A DNA stretch of 32,535 bases from Eubacterium sp. (GTDB taxonomy: Bacteria; Bacillota; Clostridia; Lachnospirales; Lachnospiraceae). Positions 17,479 through 26,293 of the stretch are shown here, piece by piece. Position 1 is the first letter of the stretch, and each line of letters opens with the position of its first letter. The DNA lies in NCBI GenBank assembly GCA_017539165.1, contig JAFYHN010000062.1, forward strand, positions 1-32,535. Direction: 5' to 3'. Position numbers and translations under genes: made by a program. The notes under the pieces are model-generated. The model worked only from the letters and a program-made list of their open reading frames with translations. It did no database searches and had not been told where the DNA came from.

Positions 17479-18792
17479 ATGGAACAGTCATTAAAAGAAT
17501 TCTATATACAGAACGGAATATCCGAGAAAGTATTCGACTTCTGCAAGGATATTGAAGCATCTTTGATGCCACGCTATGAGAAGATAGACAGAATTGCAGA
17601 GTTGAATCAGGTCAAGGTTTTAAGCGCTATGCAGGAATGCAGATTGGCCGAAGAACACCTGGCCGGAACTACCGGATACGGATATAATGACACAGGTCGT
17701 GAGACTCTGGAGAAGATATACGCAAAGGTATTTCATACTGAGGATGCTCTGGTTAGGCAGCAGATTACCTGTGGTACTCATGCTCTTACAGTTGCACTTG
17801 CCGGAAATACACGTCCGGGAGATGAGATACTGTCTGTAGCCGGATCGGTTTACGACACTCTTCAGGGTGTCATTGGGGTCAGAACCGAGAAGGGCAGTCT
17901 TGCAGAATATGGTGTAACCTATAAACAGGTTGATCTTGTTCTTGATGAAAACAATAAACCATTTAAAGATAAAGATATCTGGGATTATGATGGAATTCGT
18001 AATGCCATAAGTGACAAAACACGAATAGTTGAGATTCAACGTTCACGTGGTTATGATACAAGACCTTCACTTTCGGTAGAACAGATTGGTAAAGTGATAA
18101 GTTTTATTAAGAGTATCAAGCCTGATGTGATCGTTATGGTCGATAACTGTTATGGTGAGTTTGTTGAAGCTATAGAACCCGGTGATGTTGGAGCTGATAT
18201 GATAGTCGGCTCACTTATCAAGAATCCGGGAGGTGGAATCGCACCTATCGGTGGATATATCTGTGGAACAAAGGAATGTGTAGAGAATGCCGCAGTGAGA
18301 CTTATCACTCCAGGGCTTGGAAGAGAAGTTGGAGCATCTCTTGGACTTACAGCTCAGTTTGCTCAAGGGCTATTCCTTGCTCCAACTGTAACAGCATCTG
18401 CACTTAAAGGCGCTATATTTGCTGCCAGCGTATTTGAAAAGCTCGGATATGATGCACTGCCAAATGCAACAGAAAACAGACACGATATAATCGAGGCAGT
18501 GACATTTGGCAAGCCTGAGCTTATAGAGGCTTTCTGCGAGGGAATTCAGGCCGCAGCTCCGGTTGACAGTTTTGTTAAGCCGGTACCTTGGGCTATGCCG
18601 GGATACGACAGTGATGTTATCATGGCTGCAGGTGCATTTGTTTCTGGTGCATCTATTGAACTTTCAGCAGATGCTCCTATGAAAGAGCCTTATGCCGTTT
18701 ACTTCCAGGGCGGTCTTACATATCCGCATGCCAAGTATGGTATTATGCTTTCATTACAGAAAATGGTAGATAAAAATCTTGTAATGTGGTAA
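17479..18792 (+). CDS. ynbB: PLP-dependent methionine gamma-lyase-family protein (YnbB / aluminium-resistance family)
   Basis: A fold-type I PLP enzyme of the family long labelled 'aluminium resistance protein' and now methionine gamma-lyase-like. The cofactor lysine is Lys248 in MIVGSLIKNPGGG. TTGYGYNDTGRETLEKIYA and ITCGTHALTVALAGNTRPGD form the N-terminal and cofactor-phosphate regions, and MVDNCYGEFVE holds the Asp that contacts the PLP ring. The length of 437 aa is normal. AAGGAG lies at the 3' end of miaA, two bases separating stop and start, so translation is coupled. The true substrate is not established for the family. Confidence 0.88.
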   Translation: MEQSLKEFYIQNGISEKVFDFCKDIEASLMPRYEKIDRIAELNQVKVLSAMQECRLAEEHLAGTTGYGYNDTGRETLEKIYAKVFHTEDALVRQQITCGTHALTVALAGNTRPGDEILSVAGSVYDTLQGVIGVRTEKGSLAEYGVTYKQVDLVLDENNKPFKDKDIWDYDGIRNAISDKTRIVEIQRSRGYDTRPSLSVEQIGKVISFIKSIKPDVIVMVDNCYGEFVEAIEPGDVGADMIVGSLIKNPGGGIAPIGGYICGTKECVENAAVRLITPGLGREVGASLGLTAQFAQGLFLAPTVTASALKGAIFAASVFEKLGYDALPNATENRHDIIEAVTFGKPELIEAFCEGIQAAAPVDSFVKPVPWAMPGYDSDVIMAAGAFVSGASIELSADAPMKEPYAVYFQGGLTYPHAKYGIMLSLQKMVDKNLVMW

Positions 18793-18802
18793 AATTTATC
18801 AC
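18786..18802. promoter_or_regulatory. Near-perfect 17-bp palindrome ahead of radC
   Basis: GTGGTAAAATTTATCAC is a palindrome with a single mismatched pair apart from its centre. It overlaps the stop codon of the YnbB-family gene and lies 46 bp before the radC start. It could be an operator or chance in AT-rich sequence; it does not resemble the Gram-positive LexA box. Confidence 0.25.
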
Positions 18803-18847
18803 TATGTTCTTTTCTGCATTAAAGAGGCTGTGTTAGAAGGAGAACAT

Positions 18848-19540
18848 ATGAACAATTTAAGAATTATTGACATGGCTGAAAATGAAAAGCCAGTCGAAAA
18901 GCTGATGCAATACGGAGTAGAAGTATTATCTGACGCCGAACTATTGGCCATTATTCTTCGTACAGGTACAAATGATACCAGTGTCATTAATCTCGCCCAG
19001 AAGGTACTGAATAATCATCCTGTACACAAAGGTCTCCGAGGACTTAACTATCAGGATGTAATGATGCTGATGGAGATTCCTGGAATTGGAAGTGTGAAAG
19101 CTTCTCAGATCAAGGCAGTTGCCGAGATATCCAAAAGGATGTCAACTGAAGGCGCAAAAGGAAATGTACGTTTTGATAATGCATCATCAATAGCTGACTT
19201 CTTTATGGAAGAGTGTCGATATCTGCAAAAGGAGAGAGTTTACGCTTTGTTTCTTAACACTGCAAATTCACTTCTGTATAAACTTCAGATTTCTGAAGGC
19301 AGTGTCAATAGAAGTATTGTTTCTCCAAGAGAACTCTTTAAAGAAGCTCTTAGACACGATGCTACCCAGGTTGTGATCATTCATAACCATCCATCCGGAG
19401 ATGCTACTCCAAGCGACATTGACATCATGCTTACCAAGAATATTTTTGATATGGGAATTCAGCTTGGAATCCCCCTTATTGATCATATCATTATAGGAGA
19501 TGGTGTATATACCAGTCTCAGAGAACAAAACTTGATGTAA
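18848..19540 (+). CDS. radC: RadC family JAMM-domain protein
   Basis: Contains a helix-hairpin-helix (IPGIGSVKASQIKAVAE) and a C-terminal MPN/JAMM metalloprotein domain with HNHPSGDATPSDID, supplying His179, His181, Ser189 and Asp192. The biological role of RadC is uncertain; an old claim of DNA repair has not held up well. The start used is ATG 18848, preceded by AAGGAG (18837-18842); a GTG six codons upstream lies before that site. It gives 230 aa, the usual length. radC next to mre genes is common in Firmicutes. Confidence 0.94.
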   Translation: MNNLRIIDMAENEKPVEKLMQYGVEVLSDAELLAIILRTGTNDTSVINLAQKVLNNHPVHKGLRGLNYQDVMMLMEIPGIGSVKASQIKAVAEISKRMSTEGAKGNVRFDNASSIADFFMEECRYLQKERVYALFLNTANSLLYKLQISEGSVNRSIVSPRELFKEALRHDATQVVIIHNHPSGDATPSDIDIMLTKNIFDMGIQLGIPLIDHIIIGDGVYTSLREQNLM

Positions 19541-19549
19541 GGAAGAAAT

Positions 19550-20401
19550 ATGAAATTCGATTACAAAAAAGATATCAGTCCTAAATATTTGCTTGTATTC
19601 TTTTCTGCTATATGCATAGTACTTATTCTTCTTTCGGCTTTTTTTCCACAGACACTTAAGTCAGTCAGGAATATAACCGGAAAGCTTATAACTCCTATGC
19701 AGCAGGGAGTAAATGATGCTGCAAGCTTCGTATATGACAAACTCGAAGTATTCGGTGACGTGAAAAAACTAAAAAAAGAGAATGAAAAACTTACAAACGA
19801 AGTTAAAGATGTCAGATCAGAGCTTGATAAACAGCAGGCTGAACTTGTCGAACTTCAGGAACTCAGAGATATGTATGATCTTGATCAGCTATATCCTGAT
19901 TATAAGAAAACTGTAGCTCGTATCTTTTCTGTAAATACAACTCGATGGTTTAATGAATTCTATATCAGTAAAGGTCTGAACAATGGCGTTTATGAAGGAT
20001 GTAACGTTATGAGTGATGATGGTCTGCTTGGTATAGTTGTTGAATCATATGATAATTATGCTAAAGTTCGTGCAATTATCGATGACAGAGCGAATGTAAC
20101 CGGTGAAATAGGAAATACCGGATATATCTGTAATGTAGAGGGAAGTCTTCAGACTATGGAAGAGGGCTTTCTCTACGCTACAGACATAGATAAAAGTGCA
20201 ATCATCAATATAGGTGACAAAGTTGTTACATCTAGTGTTTCAGATAGATATCTTTACGGTATAACCATTGGTTATGTGTCAAGTTTATCTCAGGATTCCA
20301 ACAATCTGACACAGACAGCCAAGATAACACCTACTGTTAATTTTAGTGATATTAAGGACGTTATGGTTATACTTGACAGAAAACAGGAAGTGAACTATTA
20401 A
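19550..20401 (+). CDS. mreC: Rod shape-determining protein MreC
   Basis: Elongasome scaffold anchored in the membrane, facing outward, that activates PBP2/RodA. One transmembrane helix lies at residues 12-33 (LVFFSAICIVLILLSAFF), then a coiled coil of about 70-105 rich in Lys, Glu and Leu, then the beta-barrel-like region, with GLNNGVYEGCNVMSDDGLLG typical. 283 aa is normal. It begins nine bases after radC. mreB, usually located between radC and mreC, is absent here. Confidence 0.94.
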   Translation: MKFDYKKDISPKYLLVFFSAICIVLILLSAFFPQTLKSVRNITGKLITPMQQGVNDAASFVYDKLEVFGDVKKLKKENEKLTNEVKDVRSELDKQQAELVELQELRDMYDLDQLYPDYKKTVARIFSVNTTRWFNEFYISKGLNNGVYEGCNVMSDDGLLGIVVESYDNYAKVRAIIDDRANVTGEIGNTGYICNVEGSLQTMEEGFLYATDIDKSAIINIGDKVVTSSVSDRYLYGITIGYVSSLSQDSNNLTQTAKITPTVNFSDIKDVMVILDRKQEVNY

Positions 20402-20916
20402 TGCGTCGAATAATTACTATATTTATACTTGCTATATTGTCATTTCTTATTCAGAGTGCGATCTTCAGCTATCATAATGTGATGGGTAGCGCTCCGAATC
20501 TTTTACTGATTCTGACGATGTCCTTCGGTATAATGCGAGGCAGAAGAGAAGGACTTCTTGTTGGTGTACTTTCAGGTTTCTTGTATGATATATTCTTTGG
20601 TTCTTTTATAGGCCCATACATGTTACTTTTCATGATCATTGGATATCTGAATGGTGCTTTTCATAAGGACTTTCTTATGGAAGATATCATGCTTCCTGTT
20701 TTTATCATAGCATTTGATGAATTGGTGTTTAACTTAGTGGTATACATCGCTTCATTTTTGTTGCGTAACAGAACTGATCTGGGATTCTATTTTATTCATG
20801 TATTCTTACCACAAGTTTTTTATACGATAGTTGCCACTGTTGTCGTTTATAGATTTAATGTGTGGCTGAACAAATTCCTCAAAAAGAAGGTAAAGGAAAA
20901 TGCGACAACTATTTAA
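20401..20916 (+). CDS. mreD: Rod shape-determining protein MreD
   Basis: Small integral membrane partner of MreC in cell elongation. About five hydrophobic segments are visible, with the family features SAPNLLLILTMSFGIMRGRREG and GFLYDIFFGSFIGPYM. 171 aa is the usual size. Its ATG overlaps the mreC stop by one base (TAATG), and its 3' end overlaps the PBP2 gene by 17 bp, so all three are translationally coupled. Confidence 0.93.
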   Translation: MRRIITIFILAILSFLIQSAIFSYHNVMGSAPNLLLILTMSFGIMRGRREGLLVGVLSGFLYDIFFGSFIGPYMLLFMIIGYLNGAFHKDFLMEDIMLPVFIIAFDELVFNLVVYIASFLLRNRTDLGFYFIHVFLPQVFYTIVATVVVYRFNVWLNKFLKKKVKENATTI

Positions 20917-23752
20917 GGACCTGTATATATCCTTTAAAGAAATAACTCTTGAATATATTAAGAGCCGAGTGTTCCCTGTAACACTCCTTATTATTGTGCT
21001 CTTTATTACTATAATTAACAGACTTTTTACATTACAGATTGAACAGGGAGAGGATTATCTGAAAAGTTTTGAAGTTAGATCTGAAAAAACTCTTACAGTT
21101 GATTCAATCCGAGGAAATATCTACGATGTAAATGGCAACCTGCTTGCTTATAATGAGATTGCCTATACTCTTACATTTGGTAATAGTACAGCTCTTCCTG
21201 AAACCGCAAAGAGTCTTAACATGTCTGAAAACCAGCTTAAAAACCGTATCATTGCCAATACTTATAGTCTACTAAAACAAAATGGTGATGATATCGATTC
21301 TTCTTTTAATATCCGTTACAAAGATGGAAAGTTCTACTATAACATTGAAGGTGTTCAGTTAAAGTACTTTCTCAAGGATGTTTATGAAAGAAACACAATA
21401 AATGATCTAAAACCAGAAGAGGCAAGCGCTACAGCAGAAGAGTCTGCGAAGCGTCTTATGAAGCTTTTTGATATAGGAAATGAATATGACGATATAACTG
21501 CTTATAAGATTCTTTGTTGTCGTTATAATCTTTGGCTCAACAGATATCAGCAGTATGTTCCTGTTGAAATTGCTCACAATATATCTGAAAAGAGTAGAGC
21601 AGCCATTTCCGAGAATAGAGACAATCTTCTTGGTATGGAGATTAAAGTTACCTCTAGTCGCCATTATAATGAGGCTAAGTATTTTTCACAGATAATCGGA
21701 TATGTAGGAAAGGCATCTCAGGAAGATATAGATAATCTGAATGAGAAAGCTGGTGAAGATATATACGACAGTAATGATGTTGTAGGTAAGGAAGGTATTG
21801 AGAGAGTATTCGAACAGGAACTTCATGGTGTTGATGGTGAGAGAACACTGATCGTAGATAATCTTGGTAAAGTATTGGAAGTTCATAAGGATACAGCTTC
21901 TACAGCCGGAAATGACATATATCTGACGATTGATACTGATCTTCAGAAATTCTGCTATGATATGCTTGAGAAAAAACTTGCAACACTTTTGATCGCTCAT
22001 ATTAGCCAGTCTCCTGAAAGTTCAAAAGAAATAATAAGTATAAATGATGTATATTCATCTTTCTTCTTTAACAATCTGATCAAACTTGATCGTATGAAAG
22101 AAGATAATGCATCAGCTCTAGAAAAGAACGTTTATAAGTTATACAAAGATAGACAGAGCAGTGCGCTTGCCTCTATTGAAGGACTTTTAACGAATAATCC
22201 TGTTGCACTAAAAGATCTTGATTCTGAATATAGTGATTATTGTGAATATATCTGTGAGATGCTTAGTTCTGAAGATATCTATAATGTAGAAAATGTCGAT
22301 CAGACATCAGATGAATTCACAGCTTATACATCAGATCAGACGTCTCTTCAGGATTTCCTTCACTATCTTATAAGTGTACAGGCTATTGATGTTACTCCGA
22401 TTGAAAAAGAGAATCAGTACTATGATTCTGATGAAATGTACGATATTCTTATCAAGTTTATTATCGAATATCTACACAAAGATAAAAACTTTGATAAAAG
22501 AGTAATCAAGAATATGGTTCATGAAGGAAGTATATCTGGTTACGATGTTGTTAATCTCCTGTATGATCAGGGCATTCTTAAAAGCGAAGGAGACGCCGAA
22601 TATGAACGCTTTAGGGCAGGTGTTCTTTCTCCGTTCGATTTTATGATCACAAAGATAAAGTCACTTGAAATAACTCCTGGCATGCTCAATCTTTCTCCTT
22701 GTTCCGGTGCAGTTGTTGTAACTGATGTAAACACTGGCGAAGTGAGAGCCATGGTAAGTTATCCAAGTTATGATAACAATATGCTGACCAACAGCGTTGA
22801 TCCAGAATATTTCGAGAAAATCAATGAAGATCCTACAAGTCCTTTGCTTAATAGAGCAACAAATATGAAGATTGCTCCAGGTTCAACCTTTAAACCTATA
22901 TCAGCGATAGCAGGTGTTTCTGAAGGTGTCCTTGGACTGAATGAAATGATCGAAGATCTAGGTGTATTCAAACAAGTACCTACACAGCCTAAGTGCTGGG
23001 CTTATCGTTCTAAACCTTCATTCACGCATGGCTTGCTTGATATACCAAATGCTCTCGATGTATCTTGTAACTACTTTTTCTTTACTGTCGGCTATCGTCT
23101 GGCTACCAGAAATAAAGATAAAGAATACAATGATAACGCGGGTCTTGCCGGACTCAAAAAATACGGAGCTATGTTCGGTTTGACTTCTAAATCAGGAGTT
23201 GAAATATATGAAGCAACACCACATTTTTCAACTCGAGATGCTGTTACAAGTGCGATAGGACAGGGAGAACATAACTTTACGCCTGTTCAGCTTTCAAGAT
23301 ATGTTTCTACCATCGCAAACGGAGGAACTTGTTATAATCTTACTCTAATGAACAAGATAACCGATTATGAGGGAAATGTAGTCAAATCATCACCTCATAC
23401 GATAGCGTCGCAGGTTAATATAGATAGTGCGCTATGGGATTCTGTACATTATGGTATGCGTCTTGTTGTATCAAATGATGAAAGAAATAAAAAGTTTCTT
23501 AATTCACTTAATGTTAATGTGGCCGGTAAAACTGGTACTGCTCAGGAGACCGAAGATAAACCTGATCATGGTCTGTTTATCTCATATGCACCATATGAAG
23601 CACCTGAAGTATCTGTGACAACTGTAATACCTAATGGATATAAAGCTGGTAGTGCGGTCGATCTATCGAGTTTCGTATATGCTTATCTATATGATAAAGA
23701 GGCTCTTAATGATGCTACATTTAATACTTCTGACGGAGATGTTCAAGAATAA
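20900..23752 (+). CDS. mrdA: Class B penicillin-binding protein 2 (elongation transpeptidase), enlarged
   Basis: Cross-links peptidoglycan during elongation with RodA. A single transmembrane helix (about residues 22-42) is followed by the dimerisation domain (RGNIYDVNGNLLAYNE) and the transpeptidase with all three motifs: SxxK at Ser662-Lys665 (APGSTFKP), SxN at Ser722-Asn724 (VSCNYF) and KTG at 877-879 (AGKTGTAQ). At 950 aa it is far above the 600-750 typical of PBP2. The excess is mainly an acidic insertion of some 235 residues (about 365-600), between TIDTDLQKFCYDML and GAVVVTDVNTGEV. The start follows AAGG inside the end of mreD. Confidence 0.94.
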   Translation: MRQLFKDLYISFKEITLEYIKSRVFPVTLLIIVLFITIINRLFTLQIEQGEDYLKSFEVRSEKTLTVDSIRGNIYDVNGNLLAYNEIAYTLTFGNSTALPETAKSLNMSENQLKNRIIANTYSLLKQNGDDIDSSFNIRYKDGKFYYNIEGVQLKYFLKDVYERNTINDLKPEEASATAEESAKRLMKLFDIGNEYDDITAYKILCCRYNLWLNRYQQYVPVEIAHNISEKSRAAISENRDNLLGMEIKVTSSRHYNEAKYFSQIIGYVGKASQEDIDNLNEKAGEDIYDSNDVVGKEGIERVFEQELHGVDGERTLIVDNLGKVLEVHKDTASTAGNDIYLTIDTDLQKFCYDMLEKKLATLLIAHISQSPESSKEIISINDVYSSFFFNNLIKLDRMKEDNASALEKNVYKLYKDRQSSALASIEGLLTNNPVALKDLDSEYSDYCEYICEMLSSEDIYNVENVDQTSDEFTAYTSDQTSLQDFLHYLISVQAIDVTPIEKENQYYDSDEMYDILIKFIIEYLHKDKNFDKRVIKNMVHEGSISGYDVVNLLYDQGILKSEGDAEYERFRAGVLSPFDFMITKIKSLEITPGMLNLSPCSGAVVVTDVNTGEVRAMVSYPSYDNNMLTNSVDPEYFEKINEDPTSPLLNRATNMKIAPGSTFKPISAIAGVSEGVLGLNEMIEDLGVFKQVPTQPKCWAYRSKPSFTHGLLDIPNALDVSCNYFFFTVGYRLATRNKDKEYNDNAGLAGLKKYGAMFGLTSKSGVEIYEATPHFSTRDAVTSAIGQGEHNFTPVQLSRYVSTIANGGTCYNLTLMNKITDYEGNVVKSSPHTIASQVNIDSALWDSVHYGMRLVVSNDERNKKFLNSLNVNVAGKTGTAQETEDKPDHGLFISYAPYEAPEVSVTTVIPNGYKAGSAVDLSSFVYAYLYDKEALNDATFNTSDGDVQE

Positions 23753-23754
23753 AA

Positions 23755-24864
23755 ATGTTAAAGAGATACAATCTGAAATTATACAACTTTATATTATTTT
23801 TCCTTGTTTTGGCTTTGATGATACTCGGAATATTTGTCATTAACAGTGTTGACAAAACATATACGTTTAAACAGGGTATCGGAGTGGCGTTGGCTTTTGT
23901 TATAATGATTATCGTATCATTTATAGATTATCATTTTGTAGCCAAGTTTGCTGTGCCTATCTATATGGCAGGTATTGTTCTTCTGATGCTGGTTCTTGTT
24001 GGAGGTACAAGGGTTAATGGTTCCAGAAGATGGTTTACCATAGCAGGTCTTACATTCCAGCCGTCTGAGCTTGCTAAGATTATAATGATAATCTTTATGG
24101 CAGTTTTACTTAGCAAATTGAAAGAAGATGAGAAAGTAAACACTATAAGAGGAATAGTTGGGTTTGTTTTATTCTGGGCGATTCCTATAGGACTCATATA
24201 TTTGGAACCTGACCTTTCGACATTGCTATGTCTTACTATGGTTCTTTTTACCATGTTATTCCTTGCCGGACTTAGTTATAAACTGATAGGAATTGCACTT
24301 CTAATCCTTATCCCAACATTCAGTTTGTTTATCTGGTATGTACAGAAACCGGATCAGAAACTTCTGTATGAGCATCAGGTAACTCGTATAATGTCATTTA
24401 TCAATCCTTCTGAATATGAAGATGAAACAAGACAGCAGGAAAACTCTGTTATGGCCATCGGTTCAGGTCAGTTGATGGGTAAAGGACTCAATAACGAATC
24501 CGGTGCGACAACCAGTTCAACCAATATTATATCTGAACAGCAGACTGACTTTATTTTTTCAGCTGTAGGTGAATCTTTCGGATTTTTTGGAAGTGTAATT
24601 ATAATTGGAATAATTCTACTGATAGTGTTACAATGTATTCGTGCCGGAAGGCATGCCAGAGACGACGTTGGAAGTTTTATGGCATGGGGTGTCGGATGTC
24701 TATTAGGATATCAGTCGTTTATAAATATTGGAGTTGCTACAAAGATCTTGCCCAACACAGGTATACCGCTTCCTTTCATCAGTTATGGTCTTACTTCACT
24801 TGTCAGTCTGGCTGTTGGAATAGGTCTTGTACTTAATATAAGTTTACAAAAGAGAAGGTATTAG
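23755..24864 (+). CDS. rodA: SEDS peptidoglycan polymerase RodA
   Basis: Polymerises lipid II into glycan strands with the preceding PBP2. It is a polytopic membrane protein (about ten hydrophobic helices) with SEDS signatures: GGTRVNGSRRWF, TFQPSELAKI, SEQQTDFIFSAVGE (containing the conserved Asp) and the C-terminal GIPLPFISYGLTSL. 369 aa is typical of RodA. Only two bases separate it from the PBP2 stop. FtsW is the main alternative, but the mre/PBP2 setting favours RodA. Confidence 0.94.
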   Translation: MLKRYNLKLYNFILFFLVLALMILGIFVINSVDKTYTFKQGIGVALAFVIMIIVSFIDYHFVAKFAVPIYMAGIVLLMLVLVGGTRVNGSRRWFTIAGLTFQPSELAKIIMIIFMAVLLSKLKEDEKVNTIRGIVGFVLFWAIPIGLIYLEPDLSTLLCLTMVLFTMLFLAGLSYKLIGIALLILIPTFSLFIWYVQKPDQKLLYEHQVTRIMSFINPSEYEDETRQQENSVMAIGSGQLMGKGLNNESGATTSSTNIISEQQTDFIFSAVGESFGFFGSVIIIGIILLIVLQCIRAGRHARDDVGSFMAWGVGCLLGYQSFINIGVATKILPNTGIPLPFISYGLTSLVSLAVGIGLVLNISLQKRRY

Positions 24865-24876
24865 TAGGAGGACGTA

Positions 24877-25275
24877 ATGAACATAGTACTTATTGCACAT
24901 GATCCAAAGAAAAAACTTATGCAGAACTTCTGTATTGCATACAGAGGTATTCTCAGCAGACATGATCTGTATGCTACAGATACAACCGGAAGACTCGTCG
25001 AAACAGCTGCTGGATTAAATGTTCATAAGTTTTTGGCAGGTCATTTAGGCGGGGTTGAGCAGATTGCTACACAGATTGAAAGTAACCAGATGGATATGGT
25101 TATATTCCTTCGTGACAATCTTGCAGGTCAGCCACATAATAACGACTATCACAACATTTCCATTCTTTGTGATACATATAATATCCCTCTTGCTACGAAT
25201 GTTGCTACAGCTGAGCTTCTTATAAAGGCTCTTGAAAGAGGTGACCTTGACTGGAGAGCTTTATACCATGGGTAA
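24877..25275 (+). CDS. mgsA: Methylglyoxal synthase-like protein with altered active site
   Basis: By family, converts dihydroxyacetone phosphate to methylglyoxal and phosphate. The fold is clear: IVLIAHDPKKKLM, LYATDTTGRLV (phosphate-binding Thr cluster) and NIPLATNVATAELLI. Against E. coli MgsA the catalytic base Asp71 (GGDQQ) aligns with Val60 here (GGVEQ), with Glu61 beside it, and phosphate-binding Ser65 aligns with Ala54. Residues equivalent to Asp20, Asp91, His98 and Asp101 are kept (Asp9, Asp80, His87, Asp90). It may therefore be inactive, slow, or use Glu61. 132 aa, GGAGG-type site. rodA-mgsA adjacency is common in clostridia. Confidence 0.85.
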   Translation: MNIVLIAHDPKKKLMQNFCIAYRGILSRHDLYATDTTGRLVETAAGLNVHKFLAGHLGGVEQIATQIESNQMDMVIFLRDNLAGQPHNNDYHNISILCDTYNIPLATNVATAELLIKALERGDLDWRALYHG

Positions 25276-26257
25276 ATTTGTAATATATTACATAGTTCTA
25301 ATACTTGCCGCATTGGGTGTGATAGCTCTTTTTATCTTTAATGGTGTACATTTTAGTGATAAATATAATCAAAGTATTATTAACGAGATAACGGTTGATT
25401 CTTCGATGCCTTGTCCAGGACTTGAAGGATACCAGAGCAAGTATGCAGTTATCCCGTATGAAACAGAGATTAAAGAAGATCAGTTTAAGAATGATACATA
25501 CGCAGCTGTTCTTATCGATACTGATAAAAGAATCCCTATTGTTGCTCATAATGCCTTAAGAAGAATATATCCGGCCAGTACTACTAAAGTTATGACCGGA
25601 GTTGTTGTATGTGATGCGATAAGTAGAGGAGAGATAGGTCTTGATGACACTGTGACACTTAAGCATGATATAGAATTTGAAGAGGAAGATGCATTAGCCA
25701 GTGAGCTTAAAGAAGGATATAAGATCACTGTCAGAAATCTTTTATACGGACTTCTCATGAGATCATATAACGATTTTGCTATTATTCTTGCTGAATACGT
25801 TGCAGGTAGTGAAGCTAAATTTGTTGAGATGATGAATCAGAAGGCTTATCAGATTGGTGCTACAGGATGTCATTTTGTAAATCCTCACGGACTTCATGAT
25901 GATGATCATTATGTCACAGCATATGATATGTATCTGATCATGAACGAATCTAGAAAATATGATATTATTAACGAGATAGATTCTTATACATCTTTTACTT
26001 ATTCGTATATTGATGATGAAGGATACATACTTGATGATGATATATCACCAACAAATATGTTCCTTGCCGGAGACTATAAAGTTCCATCTAACATTACCAT
26101 TAAGGAATGGAAGACTGGTACGACTGAAGCCGGCGGTTACATTCTTGCAATGAATGTCGAGATTGATAAGGGCAATTATTTTATATATGTTGCCGATGCA
26201 GTGTCACCTGATGATCTGTATAACAAGATAGGTATGTTATTCAACTATACTAAATAA
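25268..26257 (+). CDS. D-alanyl-D-alanine carboxypeptidase (DacF/PBP5-like)
   Basis: Trims the terminal D-Ala from peptidoglycan stem peptides outside the membrane. An N-terminal hydrophobic anchor or signal (residues 4-25) is followed by the S11 peptidase domain with SxxK at Ser104-Lys107 (PASTTK), SxN at Ser166-Asn168 (RSYNDF) and KTG at 282-284 (EWKTGTTEAGG). The protein is 329 aa and stops soon after the catalytic domain, without the C-terminal beta domain and amphipathic anchor of PBP5, so the N-terminal helix probably holds it. ATG 25268 follows GGAG and overlaps the mgsA end by 8 bp; an upstream TTG inside mgsA is less likely. Confidence 0.9.
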   Translation: MGKFVIYYIVLILAALGVIALFIFNGVHFSDKYNQSIINEITVDSSMPCPGLEGYQSKYAVIPYETEIKEDQFKNDTYAAVLIDTDKRIPIVAHNALRRIYPASTTKVMTGVVVCDAISRGEIGLDDTVTLKHDIEFEEEDALASELKEGYKITVRNLLYGLLMRSYNDFAIILAEYVAGSEAKFVEMMNQKAYQIGATGCHFVNPHGLHDDDHYVTAYDMYLIMNESRKYDIINEIDSYTSFTYSYIDDEGYILDDDISPTNMFLAGDYKVPSNITIKEWKTGTTEAGGYILAMNVEIDKGNYFIYVADAVSPDDLYNKIGMLFNYTK

Positions 26258-26293
26258 GTTATTACCAGCCGTATAATTGATTGAGGAGACGTT

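Noticed and set aside
17620-18039. Antisense open frame of 139 codons opposite the YnbB-family gene
   Set aside because: No credible ribosome-binding site or motif; the sense strand gene is clear.
26272-26277. Perfect TATAAT before the HlyD-like gene
   Set aside because: No -35 at a suitable distance, and a start from it would fall on the ribosome-binding site just before the ATG at 26294.
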